Shown one piece after another: positions 1-8,377 of a stretch of 64,000 bases of DNA; position 1 is the stretch's first letter, and every line of letters starts with the position of its first letter. The stretch is taken from positions 186,001-250,000 of the forward strand of contig NZ_MKIN01000021.1 of assembly GCF_001938985.1 (NCBI RefSeq), in the 5' to 3' direction. Position numbers and translations under genes: made by a program. Below the pieces are notes generated by a model. It made no database searches. It saw nothing but the letters and a program-made list of their open reading frames with translations, and was not told where the DNA came from. The stretch comes from Gillisella taibaishanensis (GTDB lineage Bacteria > Pseudomonadota > Alphaproteobacteria > Rhizobiales > Rhizobiaceae).

Positions 1-65
1 TACGCTCGGCTCAGCCTCGTGAGCCGGCATCGGTTACGCGTGCCACGTCGCAAATGGAGATTTAT

Positions 66-1202
66 ATGGACGCCTCTCTCGCAGCCGCACGATCCAGCAG
101 CGGCGCGCCTTCGCTTTCCTTTCGCCTTCCCGCCGATGACTTTCGCAGCCATTCACTCGCGCAAAAACAATCTTTGATTGTATTTTTTGATGAGGTCGGG
201 CTGCGTGTCCGCGACGGGGCTGTAGATGTCGCCCAAGCCCGCATCGACCTTTCCAACCAACCGAAGCTTGTCGTCGATAGCCTTGCGCCGGAGCATTCCG
301 AAAGCGCCGTGGTTGCCTTGCTTGAAGCGCTTTTCGCCTGCCAGCCTGACATCGCCAACCTTGCGGTCGAGCTACCGCAGCAAGTCGACATCTCGCCGCT
401 GATCGCCTCAGGCGCGCTGATCACGACCGACACCGGTTTGATAGCCAAGGCACAGGCCGTGTTTCAGCTGGCGAAGCCCTGGCTCGGCACCGTACCACCT
501 GCCTACCCGGATTTGCCGGTTATGACCAACGGCACGCTGCATCCTATGCGCCCACCGAAGCCGACGGGGGCAGTCTATCGCCGCTTCATCCCCTGGTTAA
601 ATACGGAACTCGGGTTCCACGTTGCCGACCGCGAAGCGGATCTTCCGCATTTTCATCGCTGGATGAACGATCCGCGTGTCGCGGCGATCTGGGAGGACAA
701 CGGCACGCTCGATCAGCACCGCGCCTTTATCGATAACCGCCTTGCCGATCCCCGGACTTTGCCGCTGATCGGCACCTTCGGCGGCGTGCCCTTTGGCTAT
801 TTCGAGCTCTATTGGGCAAAGGAAGACCGGCTTGGGCCGCATTACGATGCAGACGGGCACGATCGCGGCTGGCATGTGGCTGTTGGCGAAGACGCATTTC
901 GTGGCAAGGCCTATGTCAGCGCCTGGCTGCCATCGCTGATGCATTACATGTTCCTTGCGGACCCGCGCACGAAACGCATCGTCGGCGAGCCGATCCATCA
1001 TCACCAGCAGCAGATCCGCAATCTCGACCGATCCGGCTTTGCGAAGATCAAGCACGTGCAGTTCTCCCACAAGAAAGCCCTGCTGGTGATGCTGCTGCGC
1101 GAGCGCTTCTTTGCCGATCAGTTGCTATCGCCCGACCTGACCGGCCTCACCGATGCCAATGGACAGCAGGTTCTCGGCTCACTTGCCCGAAACGCATTGT
1201 GA
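66..1202 (+). CDS. GNAT acyltransferase, siderophore type (IucB/AlcB-like)
   Basis: Protein of 378 residues. The C-terminal half (about residues 170-345) is a GNAT fold of the kind that acylates hydroxylamino or amino groups of diamines during NRPS-independent siderophore synthesis. It shows the family motifs HRWMNDPRV, GYFELYWAKED and EPIHHHQQQI. The N-terminal half is the poorly conserved extension seen in IucB/AlcB-like proteins. The start at 66 is chosen because GGAGA lies 5 nt upstream; an in-frame ATG at 54 lacks this and the frame is open to the window edge. It is followed after 28 nt by a MATE exporter, so the gene is probably a distal member of a siderophore operon whose synthetase genes lie left of the window. 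Acyl donor and substrate cannot be told from sequence. Confidence 0.8.
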   Translation: MDASLAAARSSSGAPSLSFRLPADDFRSHSLAQKQSLIVFFDEVGLRVRDGAVDVAQARIDLSNQPKLVVDSLAPEHSESAVVALLEALFACQPDIANLAVELPQQVDISPLIASGALITTDTGLIAKAQAVFQLAKPWLGTVPPAYPDLPVMTNGTLHPMRPPKPTGAVYRRFIPWLNTELGFHVADREADLPHFHRWMNDPRVAAIWEDNGTLDQHRAFIDNRLADPRTLPLIGTFGGVPFGYFELYWAKEDRLGPHYDADGHDRGWHVAVGEDAFRGKAYVSAWLPSLMHYMFLADPRTKRIVGEPIHHHQQQIRNLDRSGFAKIKHVQFSHKKALLVMLLRERFFADQLLSPDLTGLTDANGQQVLGSLARNAL

Positions 1203-1230
1203 TGGAGCGAGCTGTAATGGAGATGGCGCA

Positions 1231-2634
1231 ATGACCAAAGCGGCTGATCTCAACGATCCCCGCATCAGGCGGCTGGTGATGGTCATGGCCCTGCCCGCCG
1301 TGGCGGGGCTTACGGCCAATGCCGGCCACCATGCCGTCAATGCGATGTTTATCGGCGCGCTCGGGCCTCAGGCGCTGGCGGGCGTAAGCCTTGTCCTACC
1401 GCTCTTCCTGCTGGTCGGCGCCGCCACAGAGGGGTTGGGCATTGGCCTTGCCACTCTGCTGGCCCGCTCGCTTGGCGAGGGTGACGCGAAAACCGCGTCC
1501 TCCGTCGCGGTAACGGCGCTTGTGGCCACCATTCCGGCCGGCATCGTGCTGTCGACGCTGATCTATCTCGCCCTACCCTCCTTCGTGCAGGGCATCGGCG
1601 GCGAAGGCGGGCTGCTCACCTCAGGCCTGGTCTATGGCCGCCTCGTCGCACTTGGCGTCACGCTCGGCATGCTGCAGGCCATCTGCGACTTCATCGCCAT
1701 TTCCGAGGGCAATTCAAGGTTTTCGATGATTGTGCTGATTGCGAGCTTCGCGCTCAACATCGTGCTCGACCCTATTTTTATCTTTCTCCTCGATTTCCGC
1801 GAGGCCGGGGCCGCCATCGCCACCATGCTGTCGGCCGTGGCCGCGCTGATTGCCTACGCGGTCTACTTCCACCGCAGGCTTGGCAATGTCCGGATCGATC
1901 TCGGCCTGATCCGCTGGAATCTGCTGAAGCCCATTGCCAGGATCGGCGTGCCGGCCTGCGGGATCACCATCGTCACCGGGCTTGGTTTCATGCTGCTGCT
2001 GCGCCAGGCCAATCTCTATGGTGGTGACCATGGCGTTGCCGCCGTCGCCATCGCCATACGATTGATAACGTTCGGGCAATTGCCGATCTTCGGCTTCTGT
2101 CTCGGCGCACAGAGCGTCGTCAGCCATGCCGTAGGCCTCGGCGACAACGATCGCCTCAAAGCCGCCGTCCGCTTCATGCTTGTGGTCACGATACCGGTCG
2201 CGTTTGCCTATGCCGCCCTGCTGTTCGTTGCGGCCGAACCGATCGCGAGGCTGTTTACCGCAGACCCAGATGTGGCCAGCAAAACAGCCACCTGCCTCAG
2301 GCTGCTGTTTCCGCTGTTTCCGCTCGCGGCCTTCCAGTCGGTGCTGCTGGTGCTGCTGCAATCACGCGGGCGCGCCGGCCTGTCCGCCTTGGTCGGTCTT
2401 GCGCCAAATGGATATATGCTGATGCCGCTGCTGGCGATTGCTCCGCCGCTGCTGGCGGCTTCCGGCCTTGGCTTTTGGGCTGTGGCCGCAGCACCGACAG
2501 CGGCGGCCATCCTGACGGCCGCGCTCGGCCTTGCCGTTGCCCGCCTGGAATGGGCGAGCATCATTCCCGCCGGCCTCACGCCGCTTCACCCTGATTTTTC
2601 CGCACTTCATCCTGAAACCAGAGGTCTGTCATGA
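1231..2634 (+). CDS. MATE family efflux transporter, possible siderophore exporter
   Basis: Integral membrane protein of 467 residues with about 12 hydrophobic helices, typical of MATE (MatE/NorM/DinF) drug/sodium or proton antiporters; the N-terminal signature around GPQALAGVSLVLPLF fits. The start at 1231 is preferred over the upstream ATG at 1153 because GGAGA lies 7 nt before it and the first membrane helix follows directly (residues about 15-40). The stop overlaps the next start by 4 nt (ATGA), indicating translational coupling. Its position between a siderophore-type acyltransferase and two PLP enzymes suggests it exports the product of that pathway. That role is inference; general drug efflux is the alternative. 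Confidence 0.8.
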   Translation: MTKAADLNDPRIRRLVMVMALPAVAGLTANAGHHAVNAMFIGALGPQALAGVSLVLPLFLLVGAATEGLGIGLATLLARSLGEGDAKTASSVAVTALVATIPAGIVLSTLIYLALPSFVQGIGGEGGLLTSGLVYGRLVALGVTLGMLQAICDFIAISEGNSRFSMIVLIASFALNIVLDPIFIFLLDFREAGAAIATMLSAVAALIAYAVYFHRRLGNVRIDLGLIRWNLLKPIARIGVPACGITIVTGLGFMLLLRQANLYGGDHGVAAVAIAIRLITFGQLPIFGFCLGAQSVVSHAVGLGDNDRLKAAVRFMLVVTIPVAFAYAALLFVAAEPIARLFTADPDVASKTATCLRLLFPLFPLAAFQSVLLVLLQSRGRAGLSALVGLAPNGYMLMPLLAIAPPLLAASGLGFWAVAAAPTAAAILTAALGLAVARLEWASIIPAGLTPLHPDFSALHPETRGLS

Positions 2635-3827
2635 ACGAGAACCCGCGCTTCAATCCCCTCGCCGTCCCGGTTACTGCCTCGTCCTTTGCCGGCCACAGCA
2701 ATGAGAGAGGCCACGACCCCTTCGACGCCGCCGTGCCACCGATCTACCAGACGTCGCTGTTCCTGTTTGAAAATTATGCCGAGCTGGAAGACGTGTTTGC
2801 CGGCCGCTCGGCAAAGCCGATCTATTCGCGCGGCGACAATCCGACTGTGCAATTGCTCGAACGCCGCGTAGCCGCCATGGAAGGGGCCGAAGAAGCCCGA
2901 GCCTTTTCAAGCGGCATGGGTGCGATTGCCGCCAGCGTTCTCGCCTTCGTCAATCCCGGTGATCGCATCGTCACTGTTCGCCATGTCTATAGCGATGCCT
3001 TTCGCTTCTTTGAAAAGGTGCTGAAGCGTTTTGGCGTGTTGGTCGATTATATCGACGGCACGGACACCGAGCAGATGATTGCCGCGCTGCCGGGCGCAAA
3101 GCTCGCCTATCTCGAAAGCCCGACCTCGATGGTGTTCGAGTTGCAGGACCTGACGGCAATTGCCGCCGAGGCCCGCAAGCATGGCGTGCTGACCATTGTC
3201 GACAATTCCTGGGCAACACCGCTGTTCCAGCAGCCGATTGCCGCCGGCATCGACCTCGTCATCCACGCCGCATCCAAATATCTCGGCGGCCAAAGCGATA
3301 CGGTAGCGGGTCTCGTCACTGGCTCCAAGGAGTTGATCGCCCGGATCAATGGCGAGATCTTCCCCTATACCGGCGCCAAACTGTCGCCCTTCGAGGCGTG
3401 GCTGGTGCTACGCAATCTTGAGACCCTGCCGTTTCGCATGCGCCATCACCATCAAGCCGGGCTTGAGGTCGCCGAATGGCTGAAGACCAGCGACGCGGTT
3501 GCAAGGGTCATGCACCCGGCCTTCAGCGGCCATGCGGGGCTAAAAACGCTCACGGGCTTTGGCGGCCTGTTCTCGTTCGAACTTGCCGATCATATTGATG
3601 TCGCCAGCTTCGTCGACGCGCTGCAACTGGTGCGGATCGGGGTCAGCTGGGGCGGGCCGGAAAGCCTTGTCGTGCCGGCTAAGGCAGCACTCAGCATTTC
3701 GCCGGAGACCAATGTCTTCGCCCGCTTCGGCGTCAGCGGCCAGACCATCCGCCTCAATGTCGGGTTGCACGAGGGCCAAGCTGTGATCGCAGATCTCGCC
3801 CAGGCGCTTATGCGGGCGGCGAAATAA
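2631..3827 (+). CDS. Cys/Met metabolism PLP-dependent enzyme (cystathionine gamma-synthase family)
   Basis: A 398-residue fold-type I PLP enzyme of the trans-sulfuration family. Visible marks are YSRGDNPT (residues 65-72), the cofactor-binding VDNSWATP with Asp191, and HAASKYLGG with the Schiff-base lysine at 216. Length and overall pattern match cystathionine gamma-synthase / O-succinylhomoserine sulfhydrylase / methionine gamma-lyase. The usual SRYGNPT is SRGDNPT here, so the exact reaction is open. It overlaps the MATE gene by 4 nt and ends in a strong terminator, so it closes the operon. In this setting it may supply an amino acid precursor of the siderophore rather than methionine, but that is inferred only from position. 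Confidence 0.8.
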   Translation: MNENPRFNPLAVPVTASSFAGHSNERGHDPFDAAVPPIYQTSLFLFENYAELEDVFAGRSAKPIYSRGDNPTVQLLERRVAAMEGAEEARAFSSGMGAIAASVLAFVNPGDRIVTVRHVYSDAFRFFEKVLKRFGVLVDYIDGTDTEQMIAALPGAKLAYLESPTSMVFELQDLTAIAAEARKHGVLTIVDNSWATPLFQQPIAAGIDLVIHAASKYLGGQSDTVAGLVTGSKELIARINGEIFPYTGAKLSPFEAWLVLRNLETLPFRMRHHHQAGLEVAEWLKTSDAVARVMHPAFSGHAGLKTLTGFGGLFSFELADHIDVASFVDALQLVRIGVSWGGPESLVVPAKAALSISPETNVFARFGVSGQTIRLNVGLHEGQAVIADLAQALMRAAK

Positions 3828-3855
3828 CCTCCCCTTTCCGATATTTCGGCTCGAC

Positions 3856-3892
3856 ACCGGCGCAGCGCCTGTAGCGCTGCGCCGGTATTTTT
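3856..3892 (+). terminator. Rho-independent terminator
   Basis: Perfect 13-bp stem (3856-3868 with 3874-3886) around a 5-nt loop, followed by an ATTTTTG tract. It lies 28 nt after the PLP enzyme stop and ends the operon that starts left of the window. Confidence 0.9.
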
Positions 3893-4000
3893 GCCATATG
3901 TCACAGCGCCCTGCCTTTGTTGTTCGATCCGGCCCTGCCGGCTCGGCGTCGAGACGGAGCCGATGCAGTCACATTATCAAATCCGGATCGACGACAGACC

Positions 4001-5248
4001 ATGACACGCCTTTCAAACGACACGCTCATCACGCTCGCCGAAACCTATGGGACGCCGGTCTGGATCTATGACGCCGACAGCATTCGCGACCGTATTGCGC
4101 AACTGTCCTCCTTCGACACGATCCGCTATGCGCAAAAATCCTGGTCCAACACCCATATTCTGCGGCTGATGCGCGAAGCCGGCGTCGTCTGCGATGCTGT
4201 AACGCTGGGCGAAATCGAACGCGCCGTGCGCGCTGGCTATCGCCCCGGCGCGGTCGACGGACAGACCGAGATCGTCTTTACCGCCGATATTTTCGATCGC
4301 CGCACGCTGGAACGGGTGGTGGCGGAAAAGATCGAGGTCAATGCCGGGTCGATCGATATGCTGCATCAGCTTGGCGCGGTTTCGCCGGGCCATCGCGTCT
4401 GGCTGCGCATCAATCCGGGTTTCGGGCACGGCCATAGCAACAAGACCAATACCGGCGGCGAAAACAGCAAGCACGGCATCTGGCACGAGCAATTGAAGGA
4501 AGCGCTTGCGGCGGTGCGCCAGCATTCGCTGAAGCTGGTCGGCTTGCACATGCATATTGGCTCAGGCGTTGATTACCGGCATCTGGAGCGCGTCTGCGGC
4601 GCCATGGTCGGCTTCTGCTGCGAGCTTGGCGCAGACATCGAAGCGATTTCCACCGGCGGCGGACTGTCCATTCCTTATCGGGATGGTGAGGACGAAGTCG
4701 ATACCGTCCACTATTTTGCTCTGTGGGACAGCGCCCGCAAGCAGATAGAAGAATTCCTGCGCCACAAAGTGCGCCTGGAGATCGAGCCTGGCCGTTATCT
4801 GACCGGCGATGCAGGCCTGCTGCTGGCAGAGGTTCGGGCCGTCAAAACCATGGGCAGCAACCGCTTCGTGCTTGTCGACGCCGGTTTCAATGACCTGGCG
4901 CGTCCGGCCCTCTATGGCAGCTATCATCCGATTTCCGTGCTGCCGGCACCGGGCTCTGCGCCGTTGAGCGATGAGGAGGTTCCGACCGTGGTGGGCGGTC
5001 CGCTTTGCGAATCAGGCGATGTCTTTACCCAAGGCGAACTTGGGGTCATCGAGAAGCGCAACCTGCCACAGGCCCGCGTCGGCGATTACATGATCTTTCA
5101 CAAAGCCGGCGCTTACGGCGCATCCATGTCGTCCAATTACAACAGCCGGCTCTACCTGCCGGAAGTGCTGATCGAGGGTGAAAGCCACCGGCTGATTCGC
5201 CGGCGCCAGAGCCTCGATGAATTACTGGCGCTGGAAATGGTCGACTGA
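4001..5248 (+). CDS. Fold-type III PLP decarboxylase (diaminopimelate/ornithine decarboxylase-like)
   Basis: Protein of 415 residues with an alanine-racemase-like barrel and a C-terminal decarboxylase domain. Features are YAQKSWSN with the PLP lysine at 46, the HMHIGSG segment, the glycine-rich STGGGLSIPY loop, EPGRYL, and the active-site CESGD near the C-terminus. Diaminopimelate decarboxylase (LysA) is the closest general family, but the YAQKSWSN site differs from the usual YAxKAN. Relatives work in siderophore pathways (AcsE, SbnH) as well as in lysine and polyamine synthesis. The start at 4001 is preferred over an upstream in-frame start at 3917 because homology begins at the second residue (TRLSNDTLI). 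It has its own promoter region after a terminator. Confidence 0.75.
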   Translation: MTRLSNDTLITLAETYGTPVWIYDADSIRDRIAQLSSFDTIRYAQKSWSNTHILRLMREAGVVCDAVTLGEIERAVRAGYRPGAVDGQTEIVFTADIFDRRTLERVVAEKIEVNAGSIDMLHQLGAVSPGHRVWLRINPGFGHGHSNKTNTGGENSKHGIWHEQLKEALAAVRQHSLKLVGLHMHIGSGVDYRHLERVCGAMVGFCCELGADIEAISTGGGLSIPYRDGEDEVDTVHYFALWDSARKQIEEFLRHKVRLEIEPGRYLTGDAGLLLAEVRAVKTMGSNRFVLVDAGFNDLARPALYGSYHPISVLPAPGSAPLSDEEVPTVVGGPLCESGDVFTQGELGVIEKRNLPQARVGDYMIFHKAGAYGASMSSNYNSRLYLPEVLIEGESHRLIRRRQSLDELLALEMVD

Positions 5249-5662
5249 TTTAACACCGTTGAAGCGAGCAAATAGCGGGGGCGTGTGCTTTAAACCGCCC
5301 CTGCAACTCCGAAATTTGCTTTCAGGCGCAAAGGCTTCATCCCGGTCGGACGGGTCATCCAACGATCTGACCCATTTCGGCGCAGATCGACATGACAACC
5401 ACGCATGGCATGTGTGCGATGCAGCACCATTCAGATTTCGTTTCCATTGATATCCACGGGCTCCAAATTGACATTGACCGCCTGCCCGTAAATGCTACAC
5501 TGCAACATGAAGCAAGACACAGCATAATTTAAGACGCCTACAACTTATACTGTTATTTTTGATCATTAAATAAGAATATACTGATTTTATTGTGCGGACT
5601 TCCCGCATCTCCGATGTCCGCTCTTCTATTTTTCAATGAACGACGATTTGGAGTAATTTTTC
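5249..5662. other. Intergenic region upstream of luxR-type gene
   Basis: A 414-nt gap without a credible gene; the open frame at 5217-5450 has no ribosome site and no recognisable product. The second half (about 5495-5600) is much richer in A and T than the surroundings, as expected of a regulated promoter. No clear lux-box dyad of the TraR type was found. Confidence 0.6.
5474..5501 (+). promoter_or_regulatory. Candidate sigma-70 promoter for the LuxR gene
   Basis: TTGACC at 5474-5479 and TACACT at 5496-5501, with 16 nt between. An overlapping TTGACA is at 5468. It would give a leader of roughly 155 nt before the LuxR start. This is the best match by eye only. Confidence 0.35.
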
Positions 5663-6487
5663 ATGCACGACATTAGGCACAAAGCTATCGATCCACTCGA
5701 TCGTTTCATTACGCGGCTGAACGGAGCGACCTGCACAGCGGATATGAAATCCGTTATGGATGCAACGATCAAGTCCCTAGGCTATCGGTATTTTTCCTAC
5801 CACATTATCCAGACGCCGGTCTTGAACGCCACGACCGAGACTCGCCATACATTCGGGATCAGCAACTTTCCCGAAGAATGGAGCGAACTCTATGCGGCCG
5901 AACGGCACGTTTATAACGATCCGATTGTCAACGCAGGTCTCACTCGCAAGACGCCGTTCCGTTGGAAAGACGTGATCGATGCTGGCGGCTTGACGGCGAA
6001 TGAACAAGCGGTCCTTGATGACGCCGCCCGACATGGCATCGCTAACGGTCTGACCGTTCCGCTGATGTCGCGCCATGGCGAACTCGCCGTCATGACCGTC
6101 ATCCCGGAAGACAAGTTCCAGGCAGAACTGCCGGAAGCTCATCTCATCCACATCGTCGCGCAGTATTTCCACTCCTGTGCGCTGGCCGTTGTCATGGAAG
6201 AGCATCTGATCGGCAGCTATCGCCGCCGCCGTTCTTTCCTATCTGCTCGCGAAAAGGAAACGGTGATTTGGGTCTCCAAGGGCAAGTCGTCCTGGGAGAT
6301 TGCCAAGATCCTCGGCATTTCCGAAAAATCAGTCGAGTTTTACATGGAATCGGTCAAGCGTAAGCTGGAAGCGGTCAATCGCACCCAGGCTGTCGTTAAG
6401 GCAATCATGCTTGGCCTTATTCAGACCGACAGGTTTCAGACGGCGGAGGCCCGCAAGGTAGCCATTGCCATGCCGTCACGCGCCTGA
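5663..6487 (+). CDS. LuxR-family quorum-sensing regulator, orphan
   Basis: A 274-residue regulator with an N-terminal autoinducer-binding domain (about residues 20-180) and a C-terminal GerE-type helix-turn-helix (about 188-252, LSAREKETVIWVSKGKSSWE). The residues that contact acyl-homoserine lactone in TraR/LasR are all present: Trp73, Tyr77, Asp86-Pro87, Trp101 and Gly129. It should therefore bind a lactone rather than be a ligand-free derivative. No luxI-type synthase lies in the window, making it an orphan (solo) regulator. GGAG lies 9 nt before the start. Agrobacterium vitis is known to carry several such solos (AviR, AvhR), but I cannot assign this one to either. Target genes are unknown; the neighbouring glycosyltransferase is one candidate. 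Confidence 0.9.
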   Translation: MHDIRHKAIDPLDRFITRLNGATCTADMKSVMDATIKSLGYRYFSYHIIQTPVLNATTETRHTFGISNFPEEWSELYAAERHVYNDPIVNAGLTRKTPFRWKDVIDAGGLTANEQAVLDDAARHGIANGLTVPLMSRHGELAVMTVIPEDKFQAELPEAHLIHIVAQYFHSCALAVVMEEHLIGSYRRRRSFLSAREKETVIWVSKGKSSWEIAKILGISEKSVEFYMESVKRKLEAVNRTQAVVKAIMLGLIQTDRFQTAEARKVAIAMPSRA

Positions 6488-7015
6488 GGCATCAGGCCGG
6501 CTCACTCTTTGGCAATAACCTGAATGTGTTTAACGTGGAACTGCGATCAGGCTCAGCGCTGCTGTGTCTGACCGTTCCACGTCGAAATGAACGACACTCG
6601 TCACAGCGTCCTATGGGATATGTCGCATGGCCCTTCTTAGACAAAAGGCGTTTTCGTGAACTATACGACAACCCTGGGATGTGTCGGCACAGCGTCAACC
6701 GCGCCTGCGTAGAGGAGGCGCAGCACGGGCCCGGTTTTTTCCCCGGGTTGCGACCGCACCGGCAGCATAAGACGATGAAATCACACACCACGGCCGGCGG
6801 ACATCCAGTCTGCCGCCGCCGGAATGCTGCTGCATAATTTCTGACGTACTCACCTGAAACCTTCAGGGGATCGGAAGGGAAAATGATGCGGAAGTTCAAA
6901 GGGCTACGCATCGCGCGCTTTCCACCAAGCGCGGCTGTTTGGGCTCCGGTTTTGCCGAGTGGGTCGAAGATCCGGTGCCGATGCAGGGCACCGATAGCAG
7001 GTAGTTGAGCAAACC
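6488..7015. other. Noncoding region with hairpins, possible small RNA
   Basis: A 528-nt gap. Open frames here (103 aa plus, 139 aa minus) lack ribosome sites and recognisable sequence. It contains a 9-bp perfect inverted repeat (6533-6541 with 6574-6582) enclosing further pairing. There is a CCCGG/CCGGG dyad around 6729-6750 whose loop carries a T run, and a 7-bp hairpin near 6974-6994 shortly before the glycosyltransferase. This may be a regulatory RNA or promoter DNA; nothing here proves transcription. Confidence 0.4.
6533..6582 (+). repeat. Inverted repeat / stem-loop after luxR
   Basis: ACGTGGAAC at 6533-6541 is exactly complementary to GTTCCACGT at 6574-6582. Inside it TCAG and CTGA can pair as well, giving an extended imperfect stem. 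It starts 46 nt after the regulator stop and has no T tract directly after it, so it is not a standard terminator. Confidence 0.55.
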
Positions 7016-8293
7016 ATGCAGATCGTCATATTCACGATTGGCACAGAGGGTGATGTCCGGCCATTGGTCGCGTTAGGCGTTGGTCTCCAGCAAGCTGGCC
7101 ATCGCGTACGGATCGCAACCGATCCGCAATGTGCCGATCTCGTCATCGAGCATGGCCTGGAATTCGCGCCACTACGCGGCGATTTCCAGCACTGGATGCG
7201 AAGTGATAAAAAGGCGATGTCCAAGGCACTGTCGCCATTGGCAATGGCAAGCGCTGCAAGACGGCGATTGAAATCCATGGCGGCCACCTGGCCGGCTCAA
7301 GGCCTGCGCGCCACCCAGGATGCGGATTTGCTGATCGGCAATGGTATGGTTTTTCATCTTGCCGCAGCGCTCGGTGAATATCTGGGTCTGCCGGTTGCGG
7401 AAACTCAGTTGGTGCCCACCCTGCCCTCGCACCAGCCGCCGCTTTTGCCGCTGCCGGAATGGGCACGCTCGCTGCCGGGGCCGTTCAATGTCGCGCTCGG
7501 CCATGCGACGCAGATGCTGATCTGGCATATTCTGCGCCCGGCCTATAATGACGTGGTGCGCCCGGCCCTGCGGCTCGCGCCATATTCCTGGCTCGGTCCC
7601 TACACCTACCGCCCGCGATCGCATTTACGGCTATTTGCCTATAGCCCGACGCTGGTCCAGCCCCCTGCCGATTTGCCAGCCAATGTTTGGGTCACCGGCC
7701 CTTGGCAATTGGAAGAGGGATCGACTTGGCAGCCACCGGCAGGCCTCACCCATTTCCTCAACGACGGGCCACCGCCCGTCTATGTCGGGTTTGGGAGCAT
7801 GATCGGTCCGGATGGAGGCCGCTTTGCCGATCTCGCGCTGCAGGCTGCGCGCAAGACCGGCAAGCGCCTGGTGTTGGCGGCCGGTTGGGGGGGGCTGCGC
7901 AGCGATGACGACAATGATGATGGCCGGATTTTCCGCATCGAGCGCGCGCCCCATGACTGGCTGTTCCCAAAAATGGCGCTCGCGGTGCATCATGGCGGCG
8001 CCGGCACGACGACGGCAGCCGCGCGGGCCGGCATTGCGTCTGTCGTCGTACCTTTTTTCGGCGACCAGCCATTTTGGGGTCATCGCCTGCAAAAGCTTGG
8101 TGTCGCTCCGCGACCTCTGGATCGGGCAGGTCTTACCGTTGATGGCCTGGCCGACGCGATTGCATCGGCCGATAGCGACGACATGCGCCGCAATGCCATG
8201 GCGCTAGGCGAACGCATGCGCGCAGAAGATGGGTTGGCAATGGCCATTGCCGCCATAAACGGGCTCGGCATCAAAAGCCGTTCTCATGGCTAG
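7016..8293 (+). CDS. Family 1 glycosyltransferase (UGT/MGT, sterol-glucosyltransferase-like)
   Basis: A 425-residue GT-B enzyme. The N-terminal domain opens with TIGTEGDVRPLVALG (residues 7-21), the glycine-rich start seen in sterol glucosyltransferases and antibiotic glycosyltransferases. The C-terminal domain has VGFGSM (257-262) and the nucleotide-sugar motif HHGGAGTT (325-332) followed by FFGDQPFWG (347-355). It should transfer a sugar from a UDP- or dTDP-sugar to a lipid or small hydrophobic acceptor; the acceptor is unknown. No signal peptide or membrane helix is evident. The ribosome site is weak (AGG far upstream). It stands alone after the noncoding region and could be a target of the upstream LuxR protein. 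Confidence 0.8.
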   Translation: MQIVIFTIGTEGDVRPLVALGVGLQQAGHRVRIATDPQCADLVIEHGLEFAPLRGDFQHWMRSDKKAMSKALSPLAMASAARRRLKSMAATWPAQGLRATQDADLLIGNGMVFHLAAALGEYLGLPVAETQLVPTLPSHQPPLLPLPEWARSLPGPFNVALGHATQMLIWHILRPAYNDVVRPALRLAPYSWLGPYTYRPRSHLRLFAYSPTLVQPPADLPANVWVTGPWQLEEGSTWQPPAGLTHFLNDGPPPVYVGFGSMIGPDGGRFADLALQAARKTGKRLVLAAGWGGLRSDDDNDDGRIFRIERAPHDWLFPKMALAVHHGGAGTTTAAARAGIASVVVPFFGDQPFWGHRLQKLGVAPRPLDRAGLTVDGLADAIASADSDDMRRNAMALGERMRAEDGLAMAIAAINGLGIKSRSHG

Positions 8294-8377
8294 GCGTTTG
8301 CGGGAAGGTGACCGGCGCCTACGCAATCCTCTGGCGCCTCGCTTTCCCTTGGAATACCAGCGGCACAGGCACCTCGC

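Noticed and set aside
2..22. Possible C-terminal codons of an upstream gene (frame ending in TGA at 20-22)
   Set aside because: Only six codons are visible, too little to support a feature, although it would fit an upstream operon member.
5217..5450. 77-codon open frame after the decarboxylase gene
   Set aside because: It overlaps the decarboxylase end, lacks a ribosome site and shows no protein-like pattern.
6492..6911. 139-codon minus-strand frame and the 103-codon plus-strand frame in the luxR-glycosyltransferase gap
   Set aside because: Neither has a ribosome site. Both are rich in Arg, Cys and Pro, as expected from noncoding GC-rich DNA, and they overlap each other.
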